DNA from: an uncultured Prevotella sp.
GTDB taxonomy: Bacteria > Bacteroidota > Bacteroidia > Bacteroidales > Bacteroidaceae
Direction of reading: 5' to 3'
Assembly (NCBI GenBank): GCA_945788545.1
Contig: CALZMK010000149.1
Span: 1 to 5,200 of the forward strand
DNA length: 5,200 nucleotides
Position numbers and translations under genes: made by a program. Below the pieces are notes generated by a model that worked only from the letters and a program-made list of their open reading frames with translations, was not told the DNA's origin and did no database searches. How positions within the stretch are numbered: the stretch's first letter is position 1; each line of letters starts with the position of its first letter. Shown in pieces: positions 1 to 5,200 of this stretch.

Positions 1-60
1 TCGAACCCACGACATTCAGAACCACAATCTGACGCTCTAACCAACTGAACTACGGGCACC
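1..60 (-). tRNA. tRNA-His (anticodon GTG), 3' end cut by window edge
   Basis: Read on the minus strand from position 60, the sequence folds as a tRNA. It has an 8-nt acceptor strand beginning GG, a TA linker, and a D stem GTTC/GAGC around an AGTTGGTTA loop. The anticodon stem TCAGA/TCTGA encloses the loop TTGTGGT, followed by a 5-nt variable region, the T-stem half GTGGG and the start of the TTCGA loop. The anticodon GTG is at positions 25 to 23 and reads histidine codons. The extra nucleotide in the acceptor strand fits the G at position -1 that is the identity mark of tRNA-His, here encoded in the DNA. The second half of the T arm and the acceptor 3' strand lie outside the window, so whether CCA is encoded cannot be seen. 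It lies on the same strand as all the other genes and has its own promoter-like sequence upstream. Confidence 0.96.
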
Positions 61-111
61 ATGTTTGCCTCGATTTGCTTACCCGAATGGGTTACTTCTC
101 AAAAGCGAGTG

Positions 112-143
112 CAAAGGTACGGAATTTATTTGAAACTACCAAA
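112..143 (-). promoter_or_regulatory. Bacteroidetes-type promoter for tRNA-His
   Basis: On the minus strand, TTTG (143 to 140) and TAccTTTG (119 to 112) are separated by 20 nt, so their centres are 26 nt apart. This is exactly the spacing of the -33 TTTG / -7 TAnnTTTG promoter consensus described for Bacteroides. The predicted transcription start is near position 108, giving a leader of roughly 48 nt before the mature tRNA-His 5' end at 60; RNase P would remove it. Both boxes lie inside the arms of the inverted repeat described in a separate entry. The match is seen in the sequence; activity is inferred. Confidence 0.72.
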
Positions 144-159
144 TAAATGCCGTACCTTT
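113..159 (-). terminator. Long inverted repeat after secG, candidate terminator
   Basis: Positions 113-132 and 140-159 are inverted repeats: 19 of 20 positions pair, the only mismatch is A123 against G149, and the loop is 7 nt (133-139). The repeat starts 15 nt beyond the secG stop codon. In RNA of either strand it would form one long hairpin, so it could end or protect the 3' end of the operon that finishes with secG. On the minus strand the arm ends in CCTTT followed by GCAC, a poor U-tract, so classical intrinsic termination is not certain. On the plus strand the arm ends in CCTTTT. The repeat also carries the boxes of the tRNA-His promoter, so its symmetry may serve DNA-level functions instead of, or as well as, RNA folding. 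Confidence 0.5.
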
Positions 160-174
160 TAACATAATTTTTAA

Positions 175-579
175 TTATTTGGGCTGTGCAGGTGCCTCAG
201 GAGCTACAGGAGCTGCTTTTTCAGCTGCTGCGGGAGCAGCTTTCTTGTCGGCGGCAGGAGCTGCCTCCTTGGTCTGACTGGCACCAAATCCCGGAAGGTT
301 GTTGGGGTTGGTGGTGGGATTCTCGATGTTCTCCATCACTGAAGAATCGTGAACAGCCTGAGGTGCCACATAAGCACATGCTACGCTGATGACTACCATG
401 GCAACGGCAAGCGACCATGTTGTCTTCTCGATGAAGTCGGTTGTCTTGCGAACGCCACCAATCTGATTGTAGGATGCGAAGCTCGAAGAGAGACCGCCAC
501 CCTTTGACTCCTGGATAAGGACAATGCAAATCATGAGCACTGCCACCAGGCAAATTAAAATTACCAATAATGTGTACAT
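175..579 (-). CDS. secG: Preprotein translocase subunit SecG
   Basis: SecG is the small inner-membrane subunit that assists SecYE and the SecA motor in moving proteins across the cytoplasmic membrane. The 134-residue product has the family plan: a first membrane helix at about residues 3-23, the conserved loop LIQESKGGGL at 21-30 followed by a Ser/Gly-rich stretch, and a second helix at about 53-72. The C-terminal tail is longer than in minimal SecG proteins. Residues 105-134 are a low-complexity Ala/Pro/Lys/Glu run, presumably disordered. I chose the ATG at 579 because the hydrophobic N-terminus begins directly there. It is preceded by an A-rich stretch with no clear Shine-Dalgarno sequence, as is common in Bacteroidetes. 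It is the last gene of the regulator-lptE-TPR-secG run, with only 12 nt to the gene before it, and a long inverted repeat follows its stop codon. The family call is confident; any role for the tail is unknown. Confidence 0.95.
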   Translation of the reverse strand: MYTLLVILICLVAVLMICIVLIQESKGGGLSSSFASYNQIGGVRKTTDFIEKTTWSLAVAMVVISVACAYVAPQAVHDSSVMENIENPTTNPNNLPGFGASQTKEAAPAADKKAAPAAAEKAAPVAPEAPAQPK

Positions 580-591
580 CTTTCTTTTTTT
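580..591 (-). promoter_or_regulatory. A-rich translation initiation region of secG
   Basis: The whole 12-nt gap between the preceding stop codon and the secG ATG reads, on the minus strand, as an unbroken purine tract (A with two G). No good Shine-Dalgarno match is present, although GAAAG lies right next to the start codon. Bacteroidetes genes commonly start without a Shine-Dalgarno site and favour adenines upstream, so this tract is probably what directs initiation. The sequence is seen; the function is inferred. Confidence 0.35.
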
Positions 592-1353
592 TTATTTTTT
601 ATTGTTATTTATAATCAGTTTCTCTAAGAATCTTATCTGGTCGGCGATGAAGGTGTTCTTCTGCTGGGTATTGGCATTGAGCCTGCGCAGAATGTCTAAT
701 GCCTTGGTGTATCTGCCCTGCTTGATATAGATGCGGGCGAGGGTCTCGGTGAAGAAGCCTTCTTCGCCTTCCTTGCCGCCCTCGTCGGTGCCATCGTTGA
801 TTTGCGGCACAAACTCGGGTGTCTCGCTGAGCACTATCTTGCCCCTGTCCTGCTCGATGAAACTGTCGATAAGGCTTTGTCCCTTGAGTTGGGGTGTTGC
901 CTCCTCGCCTTTTTCGTCTTCCTCGCTCTCGAGGAGATATGCCACATAGTCAACGGCGGCATCGGCAGGTGTGGGTTTGCGCTTGGGGCGCTGGGCATCG
1001 TTTTTTTCCTCTTCTTCCACGGGTATGGTTTCGAGGAAGTTGTCGATGAGCGATATGGTGCGGCTCTCCTGGGGGGCATTGCCTTTCGGAGCGGGCACGT
1101 CGCGCTTCTTCTGCGGCTGCAGTTTGTAGTGGGCAGCCTCGATAAGCCGGAACAGCACCTTGCGGTCGGTGATGTATATGGCGGCACGACGCAATTCCTC
1201 GTCGAAGGTGGGGTCGTGGAGCAGATAGAGGTTCTGCAACATGAGCAGGCGTGCCGTCTGGAAATAAGGATACAGTGCAAGAAGGGAGCGCAACTCATAT
1301 AGCGTATCGCGGTCCATCTCGTCGGGGTGGTTGATCAGTCGTGTCAATTCCAT
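592..1353 (-). CDS. Uncharacterised acidic protein with C-terminal TPR-like hairpin
   Basis: I do not recognise a named function. The 253-residue product has no signal peptide or membrane helix, so it is probably cytoplasmic. Residues 1-80 look helical and globular. A charged, low-complexity middle follows, with acidic runs near 113-119, 142-151 and 189-198. The C-terminus, about 200-249, resembles one tetratricopeptide unit: FFTETLARIYIKQGRYTKAL begins the first helix pair and another amphipathic helix follows. A short motif occurs twice in the middle, SLIDNFL at 101-107 and SLIDSFI at 160-166, each in a flexible setting, which suggests paired docking sites. Start and stop are clear: ATG at 1353, TAA at 592-594. 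The gene sits 38 nt after lptE and 12 nt before secG on the same strand, so co-transcription is likely. TPR context and neighbours make an adaptor role in envelope biogenesis possible, but this is a guess. Confidence 0.85.
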   Translation of the reverse strand: MELTRLINHPDEMDRDTLYELRSLLALYPYFQTARLLMLQNLYLLHDPTFDEELRRAAIYITDRKVLFRLIEAAHYKLQPQKKRDVPAPKGNAPQESRTISLIDNFLETIPVEEEEKNDAQRPKRKPTPADAAVDYVAYLLESEEDEKGEEATPQLKGQSLIDSFIEQDRGKIVLSETPEFVPQINDGTDEGGKEGEEGFFTETLARIYIKQGRYTKALDILRRLNANTQQKNTFIADQIRFLEKLIINNNKK

Positions 1354-1391
1354 AGTCTGTACCTTATACCTTATTATATATATGACATATA

Positions 1392-1922
1392 TTACCAGTT
1401 AGCCACTGTGGCATTGAATATCTGGTCGGTGATCTCTTTCACCATCTGTGTCACCAGTTCTTCCTGCACAGCATTGAGCGACTGGGTGTTCTCGTATGTG
1501 GATTGCGCTGTAAACTGGCGCTCGAAGTCCTGCGAGTGGTTGGCATTGTTGGTAAACCTCACGTTGACAGTCATCGAGAGTTCGGTCTGAGATGAGTAAC
1601 CCTCGCTCGACACCGACTTGTTGCGCTGGTCGTAGCGTGTTATCTCGCCCTCTATCTTCAGGTCGCCATTACGCTTCACCTGTATCAGTTTGGTGTGGCT
1701 GGCGAAGATATCCTTCAACTGGTTGTTGAAGATAGGGCCCATCGGTCCCCAGACGTAGCTTGAGCGTATGGGGAAGTCGGCTATCTGTATGGTCTTCGTC
1801 TGCGAATAGTCGATGCTGGCGCCGTTGAACTTCACCGACACCGAGCACGCCATGGGCACGACTGCAAGACATAGCGCAAGCGCCACCTTTGATATATGTT
1901 TTATACGTATGTTCATCGTCAT
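1392..1922 (-). CDS. lptE: LptE-like outer-membrane lipopolysaccharide assembly lipoprotein
   Basis: LptE sits inside the LptD barrel in the outer membrane and helps deliver lipopolysaccharide to the cell surface. The 176-residue product begins with a basic stretch and a hydrophobic signal segment (about 12-25) ending in VPMAC, with Cys26 the likely lipidated residue. Pro at the -3 position makes the lipobox atypical. The mature part shows features I associate with Bacteroidetes LptE: FNGASIDY (32-39), ADFP (48-51), NGDLKIEGEITRYD (85-98), VNVRFTNN (119-126), a C-terminal helix and the ending NATVANW. The length fits the family. The start is ambiguous between ATG at 1922 and ATG at 1916, which give signal peptides differing by two residues. 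The first is kept because AGAGAG lies a suitable distance upstream. The gene begins 21 nt after the regulator's stop codon, which indicates one transcript. The sequence family diverges strongly from the proteobacterial LptE, so the name rests on the Bacteroidetes pattern. Confidence 0.85.
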   Translation of the reverse strand: MTMNIRIKHISKVALALCLAVVPMACSVSVKFNGASIDYSQTKTIQIADFPIRSSYVWGPMGPIFNNQLKDIFASHTKLIQVKRNGDLKIEGEITRYDQRNKSVSSEGYSSQTELSMTVNVRFTNNANHSQDFERQFTAQSTYENTQSLNAVQEELVTQMVKEITDQIFNATVANW

Positions 1923-1943
1923 TTATTCACTCTCTGAGAGTTT

Positions 1944-3140
1944 TTAATAATCTTCCAGGCCATACTGCTTGAGTCGCCTGTAGAGGGTGCGGTCGGAATA
2001 TCCGAGTTCCTCTGCCGCCTTCTTGCGGTTGCCGTTGTTGCGCTCCAATGCCTTGACGAGCATCTGCTTCTCGATGGTCTCGAGGTTGAGCGAGTTGTTG
2101 GGCTCCACATATTCCTCGGCCACGGCGTCCTCTGCCACCCGGGGCAGATAGTTCTGCGTGGGCGCTGCCACGGCGGGGGTGTTGGGAGTGGATGCGTTGA
2201 GTTTCTTCTTGAGCGAGTCAATCTCCTGTGTCAGTTCGTTGACGTGTCCACGCAACTCATACAGTATCTTGTAGAGTATCTCGCGCTCACTCTCGAAACT
2301 GTGGTCGGAGTCGCCCTTGTGGCTCATCGACACGAGTTGGGTGGTCTCCAAGTCCTGGGGTATATACTCCGAGAGCACCTCGGCGGTTATCTCCCTTTGG
2401 GGACTGAGGATGGAGATCTGCTCGGTGACGTTCTTGAGCTGGCGGATGTTGCCGGGCCACTTGTATCTCATGAGCATGGCGCGTGCCTCATCAGTGAGCA
2501 CCACCTTCTCCATCTTGTATTTCTCAGCCATCTGCATGGCAAAGAAGCGGAACAGCAGGGGGATGTCGTCGCCACGTTCCCTCAACGGGGGCATGTGGAT
2601 GGGTATCGAGTTGAGTCGATAGTAGAGATCCTCGCGAAAGCGTCCCTCGCTGATGGCTCGCTGCATATTGACATTGGTGGCTGCCACCACCCTCACGTCG
2701 GTCTTCCTCACGTCGGTGGCTCCCACGGGGATATACTCTCCCGTCTCGAGCACACGCAGCAGGCGAGCCTGGGTGGATATGGGCAACTCGCCCACCTCGT
2801 CGAGGAAGAGCGTGCCCTTGTCGGCTGCACCGAAGTATCCCGGACTGTCGCTTATCGCACCGGTGAAGGAGCCCTTGACATGACCGAAGAGTTCGCTGTC
2901 GATTGTTCCCTCGGGAATCGAACCGCAGTTGATGGCGAAATACTTGCCACGGCGACGGGGAGAGCAGTCGTGGATGACGCGGGGGATGACCTCCTTGCCC
3001 ACTCCACTCTCGCCTACTATCAGCACACTCAAATCTGTGGGCGCCACCTGAAGAGCGACGTCGAGCGCGTGATTCAAAGACGGGCTGTTGCCTACAATCT
3101 TGTATCGCTGTTTTATGTCTTGAAGCTCTGATACTTTCAT
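1944..3140 (-). CDS. Sigma-54-interacting AAA+ transcriptional regulator without receiver domain
   Basis: This is a bacterial enhancer-binding protein of the NtrC/PspF type, which uses ATP hydrolysis to open promoters bound by sigma-54 polymerase. Counting from ATG at 3140 it has 398 residues. The AAA+ core starts almost at once: Walker A GESGVGKE (43-50), the sigma-54 contact loop GSFTGA (90-95) in place of the usual GAFTGA, Walker B LFLDE (111-115), an arginine-finger region RFREDLYYRLN (167-177) and sensor II WPGNIRQLKN (228-237). A probable coiled coil (about 283-314) and a Pro/Ala-rich linker lead to a Fis-type helix-turn-helix (about 353-394, with RKKAAEELGYSDRTLYRRL). There is no N-terminal receiver, GAF or PAS domain, so its input signal must come another way, perhaps a partner protein as in PspF or simply its abundance. 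A TTG start at 3152 would add four residues but lies in the promoter -7 box; I prefer the ATG. It heads the run with lptE, the TPR protein and secG. Confidence 0.94.
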   Translation of the reverse strand: MKVSELQDIKQRYKIVGNSPSLNHALDVALQVAPTDLSVLIVGESGVGKEVIPRVIHDCSPRRRGKYFAINCGSIPEGTIDSELFGHVKGSFTGAISDSPGYFGAADKGTLFLDEVGELPISTQARLLRVLETGEYIPVGATDVRKTDVRVVAATNVNMQRAISEGRFREDLYYRLNSIPIHMPPLRERGDDIPLLFRFFAMQMAEKYKMEKVVLTDEARAMLMRYKWPGNIRQLKNVTEQISILSPQREITAEVLSEYIPQDLETTQLVSMSHKGDSDHSFESEREILYKILYELRGHVNELTQEIDSLKKKLNASTPNTPAVAAPTQNYLPRVAEDAVAEEYVEPNNSLNLETIEKQMLVKALERNNGNRKKAAEELGYSDRTLYRRLKQYGLEDY

Positions 3141-3149
3141 TTTAGAGGA

Positions 3150-3181
3150 CAAAGGTACACACTTTTTTTGATATTACCACA
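3150..3181 (-). promoter_or_regulatory. Bacteroidetes-type promoter upstream of the regulator operon
   Basis: On the minus strand TAccTTTG (3157 to 3150) is a full match to the -7 box TAnnTTTG and is identical to the box before tRNA-His. At the expected distance upstream (3181 to 3178) the sequence is TGTG, a three-of-four match to the -33 box TTTG. The predicted transcription start is near 3146, leaving only about 6 nt before the ATG at 3140, an almost leaderless mRNA. It would drive the regulator, lptE, the TPR gene and secG. No sigma-54 type site (GG-N10-GC) is evident here, so the operon appears to depend on the main sigma factor. The motif is seen; activity is inferred. Confidence 0.58.
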
Positions 3182-3196
3182 TTTTCTGCCTATATT

Positions 3197-4195
3197 TTAG
3201 CTTTTTTTGTCGAATTTGATGAGTAATAGGCCTATTGCGGTCCAAATTAGCTCTCTAATGCGCACTATTAGTGCCACAAAGATGCCGGCACTCGTGGTGA
3301 GCGCCAAACCCTTGGCGGACATCAAAAAGCCTCCCTCGCGACCGCCCAACTGCAACGGCATGAAGAAGAGCATATTGGCAAACAACGAGGTGAAGGCAAG
3401 GATGAGGATGCTGTCGAGATAGTTGGCCGAGGGCATGATGACGAGCAGGATGAAATATATCTCAAGTGCCGACACTATGCGACACGACAACTCGAGCAGC
3501 ACTGCCGAAAGGAAGGCCTTGGGGTTTTGATTGTGGAGCGACGCTATCTGACTGTCGATATTCGCCAACTGCTCGCGATGGCGGTCGAAGAAGCCCTGTG
3601 CCCAGCGCTTGACGAGGGGAAAACGGCTCAACATTCCAAGGACGCTGACGGCAATGCCCTTCTTGTAGCCCTTGACGAAAAACCATATCGCAACAAGCGA
3701 GAACAGGGTGACAAGCGAGAGTATGACTCCCATCGCTATGTTTACAGGATGGATGGCGACATAGAGCAACACCGAGAGAAACCAAAACCAGAAGTGGCTG
3801 AAGATATGCGTCATGGCAAACAGGATGACCGACGACGAGGCGCGCTCGGTGCCTATCTTCGGCGAGAGCGACATAATGCGATAGGGTTCGCCACCCATCA
3901 GCCCACCGGGAGTGGCATAATTGAGGGCAAACCCCGTCACGGTTATCTTATAAAGCCACCAGAACCCCACCTTCTTCACATTCTTGTCATTAGCGTCGCC
4001 GGCATTGTTGATGATGACATACCATGAGGCGGTGTTGAACATATAGAGGAAAAACCACAGGGCTATGACTGCGGCAAACCAATAGCCCGCCCTGCACAAC
4101 CCGCTCCACACCTGGGCAAAGTCGAGTTGGCTGACCATCAACGCAAGAACAGCAAGGCCGAACACGAAGAATATGTTCTGGTATTTCTTTTTCAC
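3197..4195 (-). CDS. Flippase-like integral membrane protein (LPG synthase TM-region / UPF0104 family)
   Basis: The 332-residue product is a polytopic inner-membrane protein with about eight hydrophobic segments, near residues 7-24, 38-56, 78-94, 122-147, 152-174, 226-254, 258-280 and 303-326. Two motifs place it in the family related to the membrane half of MprF: ALNYATPGGLMGGEPYRIMS (90-109) and LQLGGREGG (281-289). MprF uses that region to flip lysyl-phosphatidylglycerol. This protein has no attached aminoacyl-transferase domain, and stand-alone members mostly lack a proven substrate; lipid or glycolipid flipping is inferred. The loop at about 175-226 is basic and probably cytoplasmic. The start is GTG at 4195, which overlaps the pdxA stop in the sequence GTGA. 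The first hydrophobic segment follows directly, and the next in-frame ATG (residue 20) would cut it. Translation is therefore probably coupled to pdxA. No terminator is apparent between its TAA and the regulator, so read-through is possible. Confidence 0.88.
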   Translation of the reverse strand: MKKKYQNIFFVFGLAVLALMVSQLDFAQVWSGLCRAGYWFAAVIALWFFLYMFNTASWYVIINNAGDANDKNVKKVGFWWLYKITVTGFALNYATPGGLMGGEPYRIMSLSPKIGTERASSSVILFAMTHIFSHFWFWFLSVLLYVAIHPVNIAMGVILSLVTLFSLVAIWFFVKGYKKGIAVSVLGMLSRFPLVKRWAQGFFDRHREQLANIDSQIASLHNQNPKAFLSAVLLELSCRIVSALEIYFILLVIMPSANYLDSILILAFTSLFANMLFFMPLQLGGREGGFLMSAKGLALTTSAGIFVALIVRIRELIWTAIGLLLIKFDKKS

Positions 4196-5200
4196 TTAAA
4201 CTGGTCTTTGGGTTTCGGTATGTTGAAACGCACCTTCTCGCTGTCGTCCTTCTTCTCGTGATAGAGTTTGGGAAGGGGATTCGCAAACGGTTCGTCGTAG
4301 TTGGCACGATTGCGGAAGATATCTATTGCCATGAATATAGCCTGGCGGAACGAGTTCTCGTCGGCAACGCCCTTTCCGGCGATGTCGTAGGCAGTGCCGT
4401 GGTCGGGCGATGTGCGCACGATGGGCAGTCCGGCGGTGTAGTTGACTCCATCCTCCACGGCAAGTGTCTTGAACGGGGCAAGACCCTGGTCGTGATACAT
4501 GGCAAGGACGGCATCGAACTTGTTATACTGTCCGCTGCCGAAGAATCCGTCGGCGGGATAGGGTCCGAAGGCCTGAATGCCATTCTCCGAGAGTTCGTCG
4601 ATGGCGGGGGCGATGATTGTCTGTTCCTCATCACCCATCACTCCGCAGTCGCCGGCATGGGGATTGAGGGCGAGAACGGCAATGCGAGGGTTGGAGATGC
4701 GGAAGTCGCGCTTCAGACTCTTATGCAGGATTGTGGCCTTCTCGACGATGCGCTCCTTGGTGATGGCACCGGCAATATCCTTGATGGCAAGATGAGTGGT
4801 GACAAGAGCCACACGCAGACTGCCGTTGGTGAGAACCATGAGAGCCTTGTTGCCCTCGCCCACGCAATCCTCGATATACTCGGTGTGTCCGTGGAAATGG
4901 AACAGGTTGCTCTGGATATTCTTCTTGTTGATGGGAGCGGTGACTAGCACGTCGTAGAGTTCGGAACGATAGTCGGTCATCGCCCTGTCGAGTGCCTTGA
5001 GGGCTGCCTCGCCTGCCTCGGGAGAGGGAACGCCAAAATCCACCTTCACCTCATCGTCGAATGTGGCAAGCATATTGAGACGTCCGTCCTTTGCCTCCTC
5101 GGCGCGGTCGATAATGCTGAACTGGGTGTTGATACCGAGCAGTTTCTTGTGATAGGCCGCCACCTTGGGCGAACCGTAGATTATCGGAGTGCAGAGCTCG
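4192..5200 (-). CDS. pdxA: 4-hydroxythreonine-4-phosphate dehydrogenase PdxA, 5' end outside window
   Basis: PdxA is a cytoplasmic, metal-dependent NAD enzyme of DXP-dependent vitamin B6 synthesis. It oxidises and decarboxylates 4-phosphohydroxy-L-threonine to 3-amino-1-hydroxyacetone 1-phosphate, which PdxJ then uses. The open frame continues to the window edge: codons before the GTG at 5163 read ELCTPIIYGSPK, so that GTG is an internal valine, not the start. In the 335 visible residues, VTAPINKK (86-93) and HGHTEYIEDC (103-112) are substrate and cofactor motifs. The three metal-ligand histidines appear as TTHLAIKD (His136), NPHAGDCGVMG (His181) and AMYHDQGLAPFK (His236). Their spacing, 45 and 55 residues, equals that of His166, His211 and His266 in E. 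coli PdxA, which suggests about 30 residues are missing here. The PDHGTAYDIAGKG motif (265-277) is also intact. All visible catalytic residues are present, so it should be active. Its TGA overlaps the GTG of the flippase gene by 4 nt. Confidence 0.96.
   Translation of the reverse strand, partial: ELCTPIIYGSPKVAAYHKKLLGINTQFSIIDRAEEAKDGRLNMLATFDDEVKVDFGVPSPEAGEAALKALDRAMTDYRSELYDVLVTAPINKKNIQSNLFHFHGHTEYIEDCVGEGNKALMVLTNGSLRVALVTTHLAIKDIAGAITKERIVEKATILHKSLKRDFRISNPRIAVLALNPHAGDCGVMGDEEQTIIAPAIDELSENGIQAFGPYPADGFFGSGQYNKFDAVLAMYHDQGLAPFKTLAVEDGVNYTAGLPIVRTSPDHGTAYDIAGKGVADENSFRQAIFMAIDIFRNRANYDEPFANPLPKLYHEKKDDSEKVRFNIPKPKDQFK

Noticed and set aside
81..92. Short inverted repeat ACCC GAAT GGGT in the tRNA leader
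   Set aside because: A 4-bp stem is too short to stand out from chance, and I see no further structure suggesting a riboswitch or T-box.
802..1302. Open frame on the plus strand, 166 codons, opposite the TPR-protein gene
   Set aside because: The minus-strand frame fits the operon spacing and has a structured C-terminal repeat. The plus-strand product resembles no protein family and looks like codon-bias shadow.
1361..1375. Tandem ACCTTAT-like units (AAGGTAT / AAGGTAC on the minus strand) before the TPR-protein gene
   Set aside because: Only two imperfect short copies are present in an AT-rich 38-nt gap. They do not match the TAnnTTTG box and could be chance.
1929..1945. Small palindrome followed by five T on the plus strand, terminator-like
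   Set aside because: The stem is only 5 bp with a 3-nt loop and the T run is on the plus strand, where there is no gene to terminate. On the coding strand it lies between two co-directional genes 21 nt apart.
2244..3131. Long open frame on the plus strand, 295 codons
   Set aside because: It lies wholly antisense to the regulator gene, whose AAA+ motifs are unmistakable. The translation is rich in His, Gly and Leu with no recognisable domain, as expected of a shadow frame.
3141..3152. In-frame TTG start giving the regulator four extra residues
   Set aside because: The TTG lies within the -7 box of the likely promoter and would be upstream of the predicted transcript start. The ATG at 3140 gives the N-terminus expected for the family.
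4258..4947. Open frame on the plus strand, 229 codons, opposite pdxA
   Set aside because: The minus-strand frame carries the full set of PdxA catalytic motifs. The plus-strand product shows no domain and no promoter or start context.
5161..5163. GTG at 5163 as the start of pdxA
   Set aside because: The frame stays open to the window edge and the preceding codons read ELCTPIIYGSPK, which continues the PdxA fold. The GTG is an internal valine codon.

Overview
The window looks like chromosomal core DNA from a member of the Bacteroidota, most likely order Bacteroidales and plausibly the Prevotella group. Four things point that way: the protein families and their order (PdxA, a flippase-like membrane protein, a receiver-less sigma-54 activator, LptE, a TPR protein, SecG); the promoter motifs of the form TTTG / TAnnTTTG; A-rich translation starts without clear Shine-Dalgarno sites; and close agreement of LptE and the activator with what I recall of Bacteroidales homologues. 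The genus-level placement is inference.

Everything I accept as a gene lies on the minus strand, so the transcription order runs from high to low coordinates. At the right edge is pdxA (vitamin B6 synthesis), cut by the window end at its 5' side. Its stop codon overlaps by 4 nt the GTG start of a polytopic flippase-like protein of the lysylphosphatidylglycerol synthase TM-region/UPF0104 family. A 56-nt gap with a promoter-like sequence follows. After it comes a tightly packed four-gene run: a sigma-54-interacting AAA+ regulator with no receiver domain, lptE, an uncharacterised acidic protein with a C-terminal TPR-like hairpin, and secG. Gaps in this run are 21, 38 and 12 nt. At the left edge is tRNA-His(GTG), cut at its 3' side by the window end. 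Between secG and the tRNA lies a striking 20-bp-arm inverted repeat whose two arms also carry the two halves of a good Bacteroidetes-type promoter for the tRNA.

Functionally, the four-gene run joins a regulator to two envelope biogenesis parts: LptE, for lipopolysaccharide insertion in the outer membrane, and SecG, for the inner-membrane translocon. A regulatory link between the activator and envelope assembly is a reasonable hypothesis, but the sequence does not show it. pdxA and the flippase are probably a separate, translationally coupled pair.

I see no mobile element, CRISPR array, phage gene or obviously novel multi-gene system. The points most worth a second look are the promoter/hairpin overlap before the tRNA, the nearly leaderless regulator start, the GSFTGA variant in the activator, and the duplicated SLIDxF motif in the uncharacterised protein.
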